NCBI GenBank assembly: GCA_032353305.1
Contig: JAUCNG010053334.1
Location: 1 to 14,522, forward strand
Source of the DNA: Cephalothrix spiralis
Taxonomy: Eukaryota > Nemertea > Palaeonemertea > Archinemertea > Cephalotrichidae
DNA length: 14,522 bases
Reading direction: 5' to 3'
Shown here: positions 7,457-14,522 of the stretch, in pieces
How positions within the stretch are numbered: the stretch's first letter is position 1
Layout of the letters: each line of letters opens with the position of its first letter
The notes under the pieces: model-generated
Told to the model about the DNA's origin: nothing
Databases searched by the model: none
The model's input: the letters and a program-made list of their open reading frames with translations, nothing else
Translations under genes and position numbers: made by a program

Positions 7457-8593
7457 TTGGTACTGTATTAATTAAGCTTTGCAACATTGAGCACCTTTCT
7501 ATTAAAACGTACTACTGCGTCCATCACTCCTCATCTTCCGCATCACTCCATGAATTTGTATGTTGCATCCATCACTCTTCCACATTATCTTTATCTAAAA
7601 TTTGACTTAGGACCCAATTTTTGTAATATTCTTTTACGTGGGTGAAGCCCTATCTTAGCGTCATACCCGGTCGATTCAAGTGTAAGCACGAGCTGGTTTT
7701 TAGATAAATTTCTTTTAGCCAAACGCCTGGAATTTATCAAAAATTGCCAAAAAGTAAATATTCCGGTCAAAGATTCTTTGAAATATGGCAAACTAATCAA
7801 TTTAAAATTAAAATCCATTTTCATCAGCTGCTTATTAAAATATGTATTCATTCAAAATAATATTTCAAAATAATATTTTGATCTAATAAGCACGTCGAGC
7901 ACACGATCTATGCAACTTCATTTGTAAAGGAACATTCCAAAAGAAACATAGGAAAACTAATACTTTTTTTTTAAATTTAAATTTTTTATAAATTTACAAC
8001 ACAAAATGACACTGTCCGGTTTGTCCATTACTGGCTTCCGAAAATCCTCTTAGGCAGCAATGGGCTAGTTTTATTTTGATACTTGTCCGGTCAGATGATT
8101 TGAAAGTTCTTTTAAGATTTCTGAGTTCCATTTTTTGAACAAATACAGGGTATACGTGACATAAATGAAGTATCTATAGGGCAGGGAACCAGTTCAACTT
8201 TCTACCGCTATCGCAAATAGCAAATTTAGACCATTAGGAATGAATATTTTGCTATTTTTTTGTGTATAAGTGAGCTTCAACCTTTAACCTACAGACTTTG
8301 TTATTTACACAATACCTCAAATATCGCTTTCATTGTTATGATAAGTACGCAACCTAACTTCTAAACTTCCTAACACATTGTGACATTGATAAGCATTTTA
8401 ATGAACTTTCCAGAAACACAGCTTATAATAATATACTATACGCAAAGTTGAAGAAGGTCGCAAGATAGAAAGCTTTTGCTGTTTTTTGCTCAATTTTGTT
8501 GCCAGTGGATTTTTTTCTTTACTATACTACTGGGACAACATTGTGAACTATTTTTAGGCCTCGCCAATTTGAAATATTGGCGTTGCCCTGCGA
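7457..8593. other. AT-rich stretch, no gene or element recognised
   Basis: There are long T and A runs. A reverse-strand frame of 86 codons at 7591-7851 shows no domain and has the K/L/F/I-rich composition of chance translation. No inverted repeat longer than about 10 bp was seen by eye. Confidence 0.45.
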
Positions 8594-8854
8594 ATGACTT
8601 TTTTATATCAACAAAACCAAACTGCACTGGCAGCAAACAGAAAATCCAAAGAAGAAAAACACCAAATTTTGCATAAAATATTTTCGTCTATTTTGACATC
8701 CTCAGTTTGCGTTATACAATTTTTACAAGAAAAAGTTATATATATAAGGACAGAAAACGTCAAGGAAAACGTTAAAGAGCAAGGTCTTACATATAAAGTT
8801 ACGAACCAAAAACCTCGAAGGGCTATGATCCTAAGACCGAAGGACTTGTTATAG
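8594..8854 (+). CDS. Unrecognised 86-codon ORF, probably spurious
   Basis: This ATG-to-TAG frame encodes a basic, polar protein rich in K, Q, E and N, with one hydrophobic patch (residues 30-44, FSSILTSSVCVIQFL). I recognise no family. The C-terminal half (ENVKENVKEQGL, then KPRRAMILRPKDLL) is hydrophilic and could be real, but a frame of this length is expected by chance about as often as it is seen here. No polyadenylation or splice context makes it more credible. Confidence 0.13.
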   Translation: MTFLYQQNQTALAANRKSKEEKHQILHKIFSSILTSSVCVIQFLQEKVIYIRTENVKENVKEQGLTYKVTNQKPRRAMILRPKDLL

Positions 8855-10129
8855 ATCTTGTCAGTTGATATAGACCCAAAAACCTTAAGGTTATCTACAT
8901 ACAGCTGAGTAAGGCGATGACGTATGTAATAGTTTTGCCCATCCAGGGCATCGCCATTGCCGAATCATGATATTACCTTGGTTGATACCCATGGCTTAAA
9001 TCTACATTTATCATTTTGAATGAGCTATCAACGATTAATATGGTGTAAACTGTGACTTATGGTCAACCCCCATTAGATGATAGAGTTTGGATAGAGGTAA
9101 ACTGTACCGACCTAAACATAACAACGATGCTATCATAATTCAAAAAGGATATCAATCTTCCCAGGTGACATGTCCACTAATGCTACAGTTCCGGATCTAA
9201 AACCCAGTCCAGAGTGATTAACGAATCAACAAATAACAGACACAGAAAAGGTAAAGCAGAATAAAAAGTAGCAAAACAACGTGACGTTTTTGTGTTTATG
9301 TACACAATAATTACACTCTGCACTATCAAATATTAAGAAATGCATCACCAGATTACCGTATCTGTAACAGCAAGTATACATAAGCTTGGGAGTTAACAAT
9401 AGCCGCAACATTGATATATGATCATATATTGTTCCGACTGCAAGTCTGCAGGGCCGTCATGATGAGCAGACTATAACATGATTTACATGACCAATCAATT
9501 CAAATGTTTATACTGTGCTAACGAAAATGTTTTATTTCTAAATATTGCGCGGTTTGGTCAATTTAATCCGCGCAAAAACAAGTACCAGAACAAGTCCAAA
9601 TAAATACAGGATTCCAAGATGTCCATTTATATATTTACCATGCACACATTAAACATCATTATCATGAATGTTTAAACATTTTAAAAATATTTGATCTACT
9701 TTCTAAAACCGATTAATACTTCTTCTTTTAAAGCTCATTAAATAATGTCTTTTAAATAATTTTATATGTTAAATTATGAGTCCTAGTTCGGCAAATTCCC
9801 ATGAAGGCATTAGTATTTGGCAAGTTCAAGGTCAATTTGTGAATTACGTTGACCCGACTAGAGTTTTTAATGACTGATCATGAGATAGTAATCGATTTCT
9901 AATAGATGTAGTTCAATTTTTTATAGTTCGACGATTCAATAATATTTACGGCTCTTCTGATTGATTGATGGGCATGGCTTAAAATTTATCCGCGGTAATT
10001 AAGATCAATTAATATGGACGAGAAACGTACTTGTACAGTTTTTCGTGATAAAACCGTACGTGTAATGAATATGTCCATAAAATAAATAAAAAGCTCATAT
10101 TAAACTAATAGATGTGTGGTAATAATATC
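8855..10129. other. AT-rich stretch with small palindromes only
   Basis: No gene is recognisable. Perfect palindromes are ATATATGATCATATAT at 9414-9429 and AATGTTTAAACATT at 9667-9680. There is an 8-bp stem TTGCGCGG/CCGCGCAA with a 15-nt loop at 9545-9575. A hairpin at 10033-10059 pairs GTAC and GTTTT with AAAAC and GTAC around a 7-nt loop. None is long enough to stand out statistically on its own. Confidence 0.45.
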
Positions 10130-10289
10130 TACACTGTAAATCGAAGTGTTAATATTTCAACGCTTTAGAAACGCCATATTGATACACCAGATAAACGCGT
10201 TTATGTGTTTAAAAATAGACGCGTTTATCTGGTGTATCAATATGGCGTTTCTAAAGCGTTGAAATATTAACACTTCGATTTACAGTGTA
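10130..10289. mobile_element. Perfect fold-back MITE, 71-bp arms, TA-flanked
   Basis: The left arm (10130-10200) and right arm (10219-10289) are exact reverse complements over 71 bp, separated by an 18-nt loop (10201-10218). The outermost bases are TA on both sides, followed by the tip CACTGTAAAT. This fits an element of the Tc1/mariner-like class with a TA target duplication. No transposase is present, so it would be non-autonomous. The absence of any arm mismatch implies very recent insertion, or correction between arms. Transcription through it would give a long double-stranded hairpin. Confidence 0.88.
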
Positions 10290-10631
10290 TACTCAAATAA
10301 GACGAATTTGGCAGCGACACCTGGTGTCCTAATCGACATCTATTCATAATAATTCTATTGCGTAGCCAGTTGAAGCGCGATATATGGACCTCGTCCCTAA
10401 CCGCGGGGTTGCAAGCTCAGGGTTGCCTGAGTAGATGATCAGGCCTCCTTCTTTGAAAGGGTAACGGGAAAGTCTTTAAGATAAGTTCTATGTTCTTTCT
10501 CATAATATTTTAACACTGCAGTTAAACATGGTTCATACACTCATGTGGAGGTAATATTCCATGAATTCTAGGAGGTCATTTTAGGATTTAGAGTACAACT
10601 TGTACAATTGCCCAAGTCGTACAAATACTAC

Positions 10632-10745
10632 AAATGTAGTTATTGTTAGTTGCAGTGTAAGAACGAACCAAAATGCGATATACAATACAGTCGATTTAAA
10701 CACTATATTGGTTCGTTCTTACACTGAAACTTACAATACATTTAC
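10632..10745. mobile_element. Imperfect fold-back hairpin, possible MITE or hairpin RNA
   Basis: The core arms are perfect over 19 bp: CAGTGTAAGAACGAACCAA at 10653-10671 and its inverse at 10708-10726. Pairing continues outward with one mismatch (10648-10731) and then more loosely to AAATGTA and its inverse at the ends, giving a stem of roughly 40 bp. The loop is 36 nt. It lies 340 bp from the perfect fold-back, so a second small MITE is the simplest reading. A stem of about 40 bp with few mismatches could also fit a primary miRNA, but the terminal loop is large for one. Confidence 0.6.
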
Positions 10746-11037
10746 TTTTCATAGATCTATAAGACCACTTTTATTCACACAGAAGAATATTCTTTGCCAG
10801 AGAATCTATGTGTAAAGCCTGGCTTAAACTACGGAATTCTTTTCTGAAATGTTAAAAGACATAGCTTACAAATGATCCAACTTCTACGTTACGTGATTTT
10901 TAACGGAATCGACTATGGGTTTGTTAGGGTTGAGAAAAATTGTGAGAACTGCTTGAATTATTTTAATGCTTTGGATCCTTTTGGACGTGTAACTCATTTT
11001 TTCGTGCTACGTATTATCAGTATTCATATTAGATAGC
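10746..11037. other. Short unannotated spacer between fold-back elements
   Basis: I see no open frame, repeat or RNA gene in this interval. Confidence 0.4.
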
Positions 11038-11408
11038 TTTCGCAAGGTTACGAAGTACGAAGACGAATCAATTTCGTGTTCGTACATCGTAAATCGGATA
11101 ATATAGTTTCGCAACCAAGTTTATCAATAGAGGGCATTAAAAGTATTATGGCGGCCATTTTATTTGTCCAATTTCATATTTTATTGTAGAACATATCAAT
11201 CCAAAATCTGGATGACTAAAAAAACCTATGATATTTATGACGATTTTCTGATTCATCCAATATTGGCTGAGGAGATAAGAATTTAAAATAGGACTATTTT
11301 TAGAATCTGGCATTTCGTCGTAGGATCATTATTCGGGTTCCTAAAAAATCAACCCGCAAACCGGTTACGTCAGCAAAAAACCGCTTCGTACTTTGTTAGC
11401 TTGCGAAA
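11038..11408. mobile_element. 371-bp element with 25-bp terminal inverted repeats
   Basis: The left end (11038-11062, TTTCGCAAG...AAGTACGAAG) and the inverse of the right end (11384-11408) agree at 22 of 25 positions. Another TTTCGCAA lies inside at 11106. Immediately inside the left end is a strong hairpin (see 11048-11092). The interior has no transposase frame. It includes an ATGGCGGCCAT palindrome near 11149 and an ACCGGT-centred palindrome near 11370. No target-site duplication is evident, so the class cannot be assigned. Confidence 0.6.
11048..11092 (+). repeat. 20-bp hairpin nested in the 11038 element
   Basis: TTACGAAGTACGAAGACGAA (11048-11067) pairs with the inverse of 11073-11092 with two mismatches and a 5-nt loop (TCAAT). 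The sequence is built from repeats of the word GTACGAA. It partly overlaps the left terminal repeat, so the element end is itself a small palindrome. Confidence 0.7.
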
Positions 11409-12152
11409 CCTCATTTCCAAACGCAATGTGGCTGACTATCGACTTTTGGCTAAGGAACCATCGAGCAAAAGATCAGTAGACAGTCCTTTTTAACACTAGT
11501 GTACAATGGTCTTTATTTCCAAAAAAGCTTTAAATTGGAAAAGTACATTCCTTGTATAGATTCCTGACAATATAGTAGGAAATTGGATTTTAAATCAGAG
11601 GTACAATATATTCAGATCAGAAATCTAATAATCAATGACTCTCAGTATGAAATTATAAATGTCACATGTATTTCCGTTCTGGGAGACTAATGAGGGCAGG
11701 GTTTTTATTTCCATTTACAAATTCCTATTTATAATTCACATGTCACATTTTTCATTATTCCAGTCCAATCGCTTTTAGCTACTGAATCTGTCCTGCGTAA
11801 AATTTGGAATCAGATATTATTTAAATGATTTAAGAGCAGTATAGCAATCATTTAAAAGCCGGACAAGCTTTTATAGAATCTTATAAACAAGGGGTTATGA
11901 GCCGCTATATCATAAAAGAGTCATGAAAATATTTTCCAGAGAAATGATCAGAAATTGCCTCAAAAGTAAATTAGGTACATCACAGAGTGCACGTCTTTTA
12001 TTAATAGTATGCAACATACAGACCATAATGGAGTATAGGCCCAAGCTATAATAGAGATGTTACTTTATATTCCTAGCTTTTTATAATATTACGTCTAAAT
12101 CGGGATGTCTGCCGAAAAAGTACCAAGAAATCAGCATAATTTTTTTAAAGGA
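11409..12152. other. AT-rich stretch, one 11-bp stem
   Basis: TTTAAATGATT at 11820-11830 pairs with AATCATTTAAA at 11846-11856 around a 15-nt loop. Around 11650-11757 there are weak inverted similarities involving ATGTCACATGT. No gene is recognisable. Confidence 0.4.
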
Positions 12153-12181
12153 CCCTAGGACCCTAGCCCTAGCCCTAGACT
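12153..12181 (+). repeat. Short CCCTAG simple repeat
   Basis: GACCCTAGGACCCTAGCCC followed by TAGCCCTAGA gives four CCCTAG units, the first two separated by an extra GA. It resembles a degenerate TTAGGG-type telomeric repeat on the opposite strand (CTAGGG), but the unit is not the canonical one and the tract is short. It is most likely a microsatellite. Confidence 0.7.
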
Positions 12182-12204
12182 AAAAGGGCATTATGATAAA
12201 TATG

Positions 12205-12266
12205 ATTCTTGTGGAAGAATTGCATATTTAACACAATTCTTGTGGCGAAATTACATAATTGACACA
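12205..12266 (+). repeat. 31-bp tandem duplication, two diverged units
   Basis: Units at 12205-12235 and 12236-12266 both begin ATTCTTGTGG and end in ACACA. They differ at 6 of 31 positions. The second unit runs into the coding-like frame at 12259. Confidence 0.7.
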
Positions 12267-12400
12267 AGCTCGGAAACTGTCTCAGCAAATAACGGATATA
12301 TCAGCCGAATTTAGGCATAATACAATTACCAATGAAGCAGAGACGTCTGCTTCAGCTGTCGGTTTAGATATAGTAATCTATCAGGAGTTTATTTCTAAGA
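12259..12400 (+). CDS. Candidate internal exon, product unknown
   Basis: The frame opens after a stop codon and gives about 47 residues rich in S, T, A, E, Q and D (for example QQITDISAEFRH and NEAETSASAVGLD). This is unlike the K/N/I/F-rich chance translation elsewhere. A possible acceptor AG lies at 12267-12268, though its pyrimidine tract is poor. A good donor, AAGA followed by GTAAGC, lies at 12401. Between them the segment 12269-12400 is 132 bp, exactly 44 codons. The frame then runs into the fold-back at 12407, which is not coding. It may be a decayed transposon ORF rather than a host exon. I recognise no family. Confidence 0.22.
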
Positions 12401-12406
12401 GTAAGC

Positions 12407-12609
12407 GTGGCTACAATGCGAAATTTGTTCCCTTTAATTTGGGTCCCTTTCGCCATTTTTGGTCCCTTTTGCGGTAGCGTTTGCCTCGTTTTCGATAGCT
12501 TTTGCCTCGCTTTGACGCCAAAATGAAAACGATCAAAAGCTACCAGGCAAAATGGACCACAAATGCAAAAAGGTACCCAAATGAAAGAAAACTTTCGCAT
12601 TGTAGCCAC
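12407..12609. mobile_element. 203-bp fold-back MITE with about 85-bp arms
   Basis: The left arm begins GTGGCTACAATGCGAAA and the inverse of the right arm begins the same way. Similarity continues with scattered mismatches through TTTGGGT, ATTT-TGGTCC and GGTAGC to about 12490, and from about 12525 on the right. The left arm contains repeated GGTCCCTTT words. A near-tandem of TAGCKTTTGCCTCGYTTT lies at 12475-12515. Both strands contain open frames across the element (12259-12477 and 12364-12609), which are by-products of the low-stop composition. Possible TA flanks lie at 12402 and 12614 but the arms are unequal there. Confidence 0.75.
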
Positions 12610-12920
12610 CCCGTATACTCAATGTAGCAAAAGAGCTAACCCTTTTCTAAGGAATAGGAGGCCAATTATTTTAGACCGCTTGAAGACTATAGTAAATCCT
12701 CTACAATAAAAAACCGCTGCTTCTTGTATAGTGGTTATATTTCAATGAATTAACCCTATTTATACAATCGGACGGGAAAATATTTGCGCAGGACAACAAA
12801 TTGTACAAGGGGAGATAAGGCAGTGCATATAGAGGGCGCTATATGACTCTAGTTGGTCTCTGTGATTGGATAATTTTTCCATGATAAGCTTCATTTACAT
12901 TTATATATTTTGCAATACAC
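12610..12920. other. Unannotated spacer with one 7-bp palindrome
   Basis: CATATAG (12826-12832) pairs with CTATATG (12839-12845) around AGGGCG. Otherwise I see no feature. Confidence 0.4.
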
Positions 12921-13020
12921 TTACTCTCTAAATGTAATTGAGTCAAAAATTTGACTCCAATGGAATGGTCTCTCATCTTACTACAAAATAGAGTGAAAAA
13001 TCAACTCCATTTGAGTAGTT
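12921..13020. repeat. Weak 100-bp inverted repeat with GAGTCAAA palindrome
   Basis: The left side contains ACTCTCTAAATG, then the palindrome GAGTCAAA-AA-TTTGACTC (12940-12957). The right side contains GAGTGAAAAATCAACTCC and CATTTGAGTAGT (13008-13019), whose inverse resembles the left end with gaps. It ends a few bases before the TTAA-flanked fold-back. It may be a small decayed MITE. Confidence 0.4.
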
Positions 13021-13026
13021 ATAGGC

Positions 13027-13207
13027 TTTAACTATAGACCAGTTTCAAAGGGAACAAAATGTTTAGTCAAATACGTCATGGAATTTTCCTATCACGTGGT
13101 GTTACGTCACAGAATTTTCTCAAGAGAAGTAGCACAACGCGATATGACAATTCCGTGACGTATTTGACCACGCATCTTTTCTCTTTAGAAACTGGACTAT
13201 AGTTAAA
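13027..13207. mobile_element. 181-bp fold-back MITE at a TTAA site
   Basis: The left end TTAACTATAGACCAGTTTC and the inverse of the right end TTAACTATAGTCCAGTTTC start arms that pair over about 80 bp. Long matches include GTCAAATACGTCA and, after one mismatch, GGAATT. Pairing then continues more weakly through TATCRCGT to a loop near 13115. TTAA lies at both borders (13028-13031 and 13203-13206), which fits the piggyBac-type target, though the CTATAG tip is not a piggyBac tip I know. The arms carry several TACGTCA (CRE-like) words and one CACGTG. No transposase is present. Confidence 0.82.
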
Positions 13208-13313
13208 CCAAATAACTAAAAACTTGGAATGAAAAAAATAATAAGTAAAATATGAGTTAGTATCGAGCCGAGCAAAGCGATACATATCATTTTCCTATCA
13301 AAAACAAACCAAA

Positions 13314-13409
13314 TTTGGAAAAGTAGCCGGTGGATCTAAAAAGTAGGAGAGTATAGGCATTTTCTCTCCAAACTAGACAAAATTGAAAAGTAGAAGTTGG
13401 GAACCCTGG
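13314..13409 (+). repeat. AAAAGTAGGA-family element, copy E
   Basis: GGAAAAGTAGC (13318), CTAAAAAGTAGGA (13336) and TGAAAAGTAGAAGTTGGG (13384) lie in one orientation, followed by AACCCTGG. Spacing and order are like copies A and C. The right end is diverged from the TTAGGAGGTCTGG form. It lies more than 9 kb from the other + strand copies, which supports a dispersed family. Confidence 0.45.
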
Positions 13410-14522
13410 ATAGGATGAAGTGTCTCTTTTCTGGACACACGTATAGAAATCTGAAGAAGTCCTTCTAAAAAGAATTCACCATAGAAAAAATCGAGATTCT
13501 GTTGAGAATGGTAATGAATGCAAATTGAAGGAATCCGATTATAAATGAATCGAAGACGATCGACTTGACTGGTCGGCATTTACCTTTGGTCCTTAGAACC
13601 ACGTCCCTAAAAGACAACTAATCTAATAAGGATAGTTTCGTGTTGATTTGTAAACGATAAATAATTCAATCCATGTACACACCGTACTCGTTCCTTAAGT
13701 TAGAGTCATGTTCTCATGTTTTTACAATTCTTTATTGAGTTGGCATTAGTAAAAAAAACGCCCGACCCTTTTGCAATATTCCGCCGCGGTTATCACACAA
13801 AACGGAGAAGGAGCTAAAAATCTTTCAACAAACTAATCATTCTCCTACCCGATGCTTTCATTTTGAAATAATAAATAGCTCTGCTCTTCTTTAAAAAGTT
13901 ATATGCTTATGCAATATTGAAAATGTGATTAGCCAAACACAGCGTATTGATATAACATCAATACAACCAATTAAGTGAAATGAGTAATAGCTTCAAGTAC
14001 ACATTAGCGACTTTCGCCGTCATTAATTCAATTCATTTTTTTAATTATTTCATCATTATAATCATCATGTTCCCGAATACCACGGTATTGGCCTAATGGC
14101 GGCCATGATGAAAAACGTTCAACTTTCGGAAACTGATAGCATTTGACATTCAATGGACTTGGAGATGATGTGATAAAATTCTGACAGAAATCAGAAAGTA
14201 GTCCATATTATAACTTAGCCTGGCTCATACCAAGTTGAGTGATGACATGCACAATTGGCATGAATGATGAAAACTACCTCGAAATTTTGGATTTTGAAAA
14301 ATTTAATTTATAATTTATTGAAAATTGGAATTTGAACACTCAGTTACTGACAGTGCTTTGACTCTTGACTAAATTTTCTCTCTTTATATAGTTTATGCAC
14401 TTTATACTCTTTGATTTTTGTTCAATGACAATGATTCATGATACGGTCAAAGCCTCTCCCATCATAGCACCTGCTGGCCAAGGCTCTGACCGAATCGCTC
14501 ACAATTTCTTTTGAAAATGCTT
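13410..14522. other. AT-rich stretch, no gene or element recognised
   Basis: The only structures I see are a perfect 8-bp stem GTATTGAT/ATCAATAC with a 5-nt loop (13944-13964), and a near-palindrome AATACCACGGTATT followed by ATGGCGGCCAT near 14076-14106. Open frames here are short and AT-biased. Confidence 0.45.

Noticed and set aside
10416-10440. CTCAGG-GTTG-CCTGAG hairpin as a terminator or RNA gene
   Set aside because: A 6-bp stem with no T tract in eukaryotic-looking DNA is not enough for either call.
10600-10815. Forward frame of 71 residues
   Set aside because: It reads straight through the hairpin at 10632-10745 and has no domain.
11645-11757. Inverted similarity around ATGTCACATGT
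   Set aside because: Matches are short, need several gaps, and part of the similarity is a self-palindrome.
12153-12181. Interstitial telomere sequence
   Set aside because: The unit is CCCTAG rather than CCCTAA and only four copies are present, so a microsatellite is more likely.
12364-12609. Reverse-strand frame of 81 residues
   Set aside because: It lies almost wholly inside the fold-back at 12407-12609 and is its translation.
11148-14106. Two ATGGCGGCCAT sites (near 11149 and 14096) resembling YY1 sites
   Set aside because: The motif is palindromic and short. With no promoter evidence nearby, I do not call regulatory sites.

Overview
The window looks like intergenic or intronic DNA from an animal nuclear genome, probably an invertebrate. 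It is AT-rich (about two thirds by eye), has no long open frames, and is dense in small inverted-repeat elements and tandem repeats. It also holds one tRNA-Lys-derived relic. There are no ribosome binding sites, operons or prokaryotic genes. The species cannot be named from sequence alone. By a rough estimate, a few stop-free frames of about 85 codons are expected by chance in 14.5 kb of such DNA. None of the short open frames matches a protein family I recognise, so I call no confident protein-coding gene.

Layout. From 1 to 300 there is one open frame of 85 codons with a hydrophobic N-terminus, possibly a 5' exon. From 1.5 to 4.1 kb and again at 13.3 kb lie several copies of a short repeat family built on the word AAAAGTAGGA, with ends resembling TTAGGAGGTCTGGCAG. 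Between these copies are the tRNA-Lys-derived relic (2268-2346) and a 31-bp minisatellite of eight full units plus a degenerate ninth (2535-2810). At 4570-4995 a hAT-like non-autonomous element is suggested by CAGGGTC...GACCCTG ends. From 5.4 to 7.5 kb there are two GC-richer islands and tandem duplications of about 16, 31 and 48 bp. The stretch from 7.5 to 10.1 kb is plain AT-rich DNA with only small palindromes.

From 10.1 to 13.2 kb there is a cluster of fold-back elements. The clearest is a perfect 71-bp inverted repeat with an 18-nt loop (10130-10289) flanked by TA. The others are an imperfect hairpin of about 114 bp (10632-10745), a 371-bp TIR element with a nested hairpin (11038-11408), a 203-bp fold-back (12407-12609), a weak inverted repeat (12921-13020) and a 181-bp fold-back at TTAA (13027-13207). 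Just before the 12407 fold-back is a 132-bp stretch with protein-like composition that ends at a good GTAAG donor, the best internal exon candidate. The last 1.1 kb holds nothing I can identify.

The parts do not form a pathway. The window reads as a landing zone for several MITE families (TA-flanked, TTAA-flanked, hAT-like and unclassified) with local minisatellite expansion.
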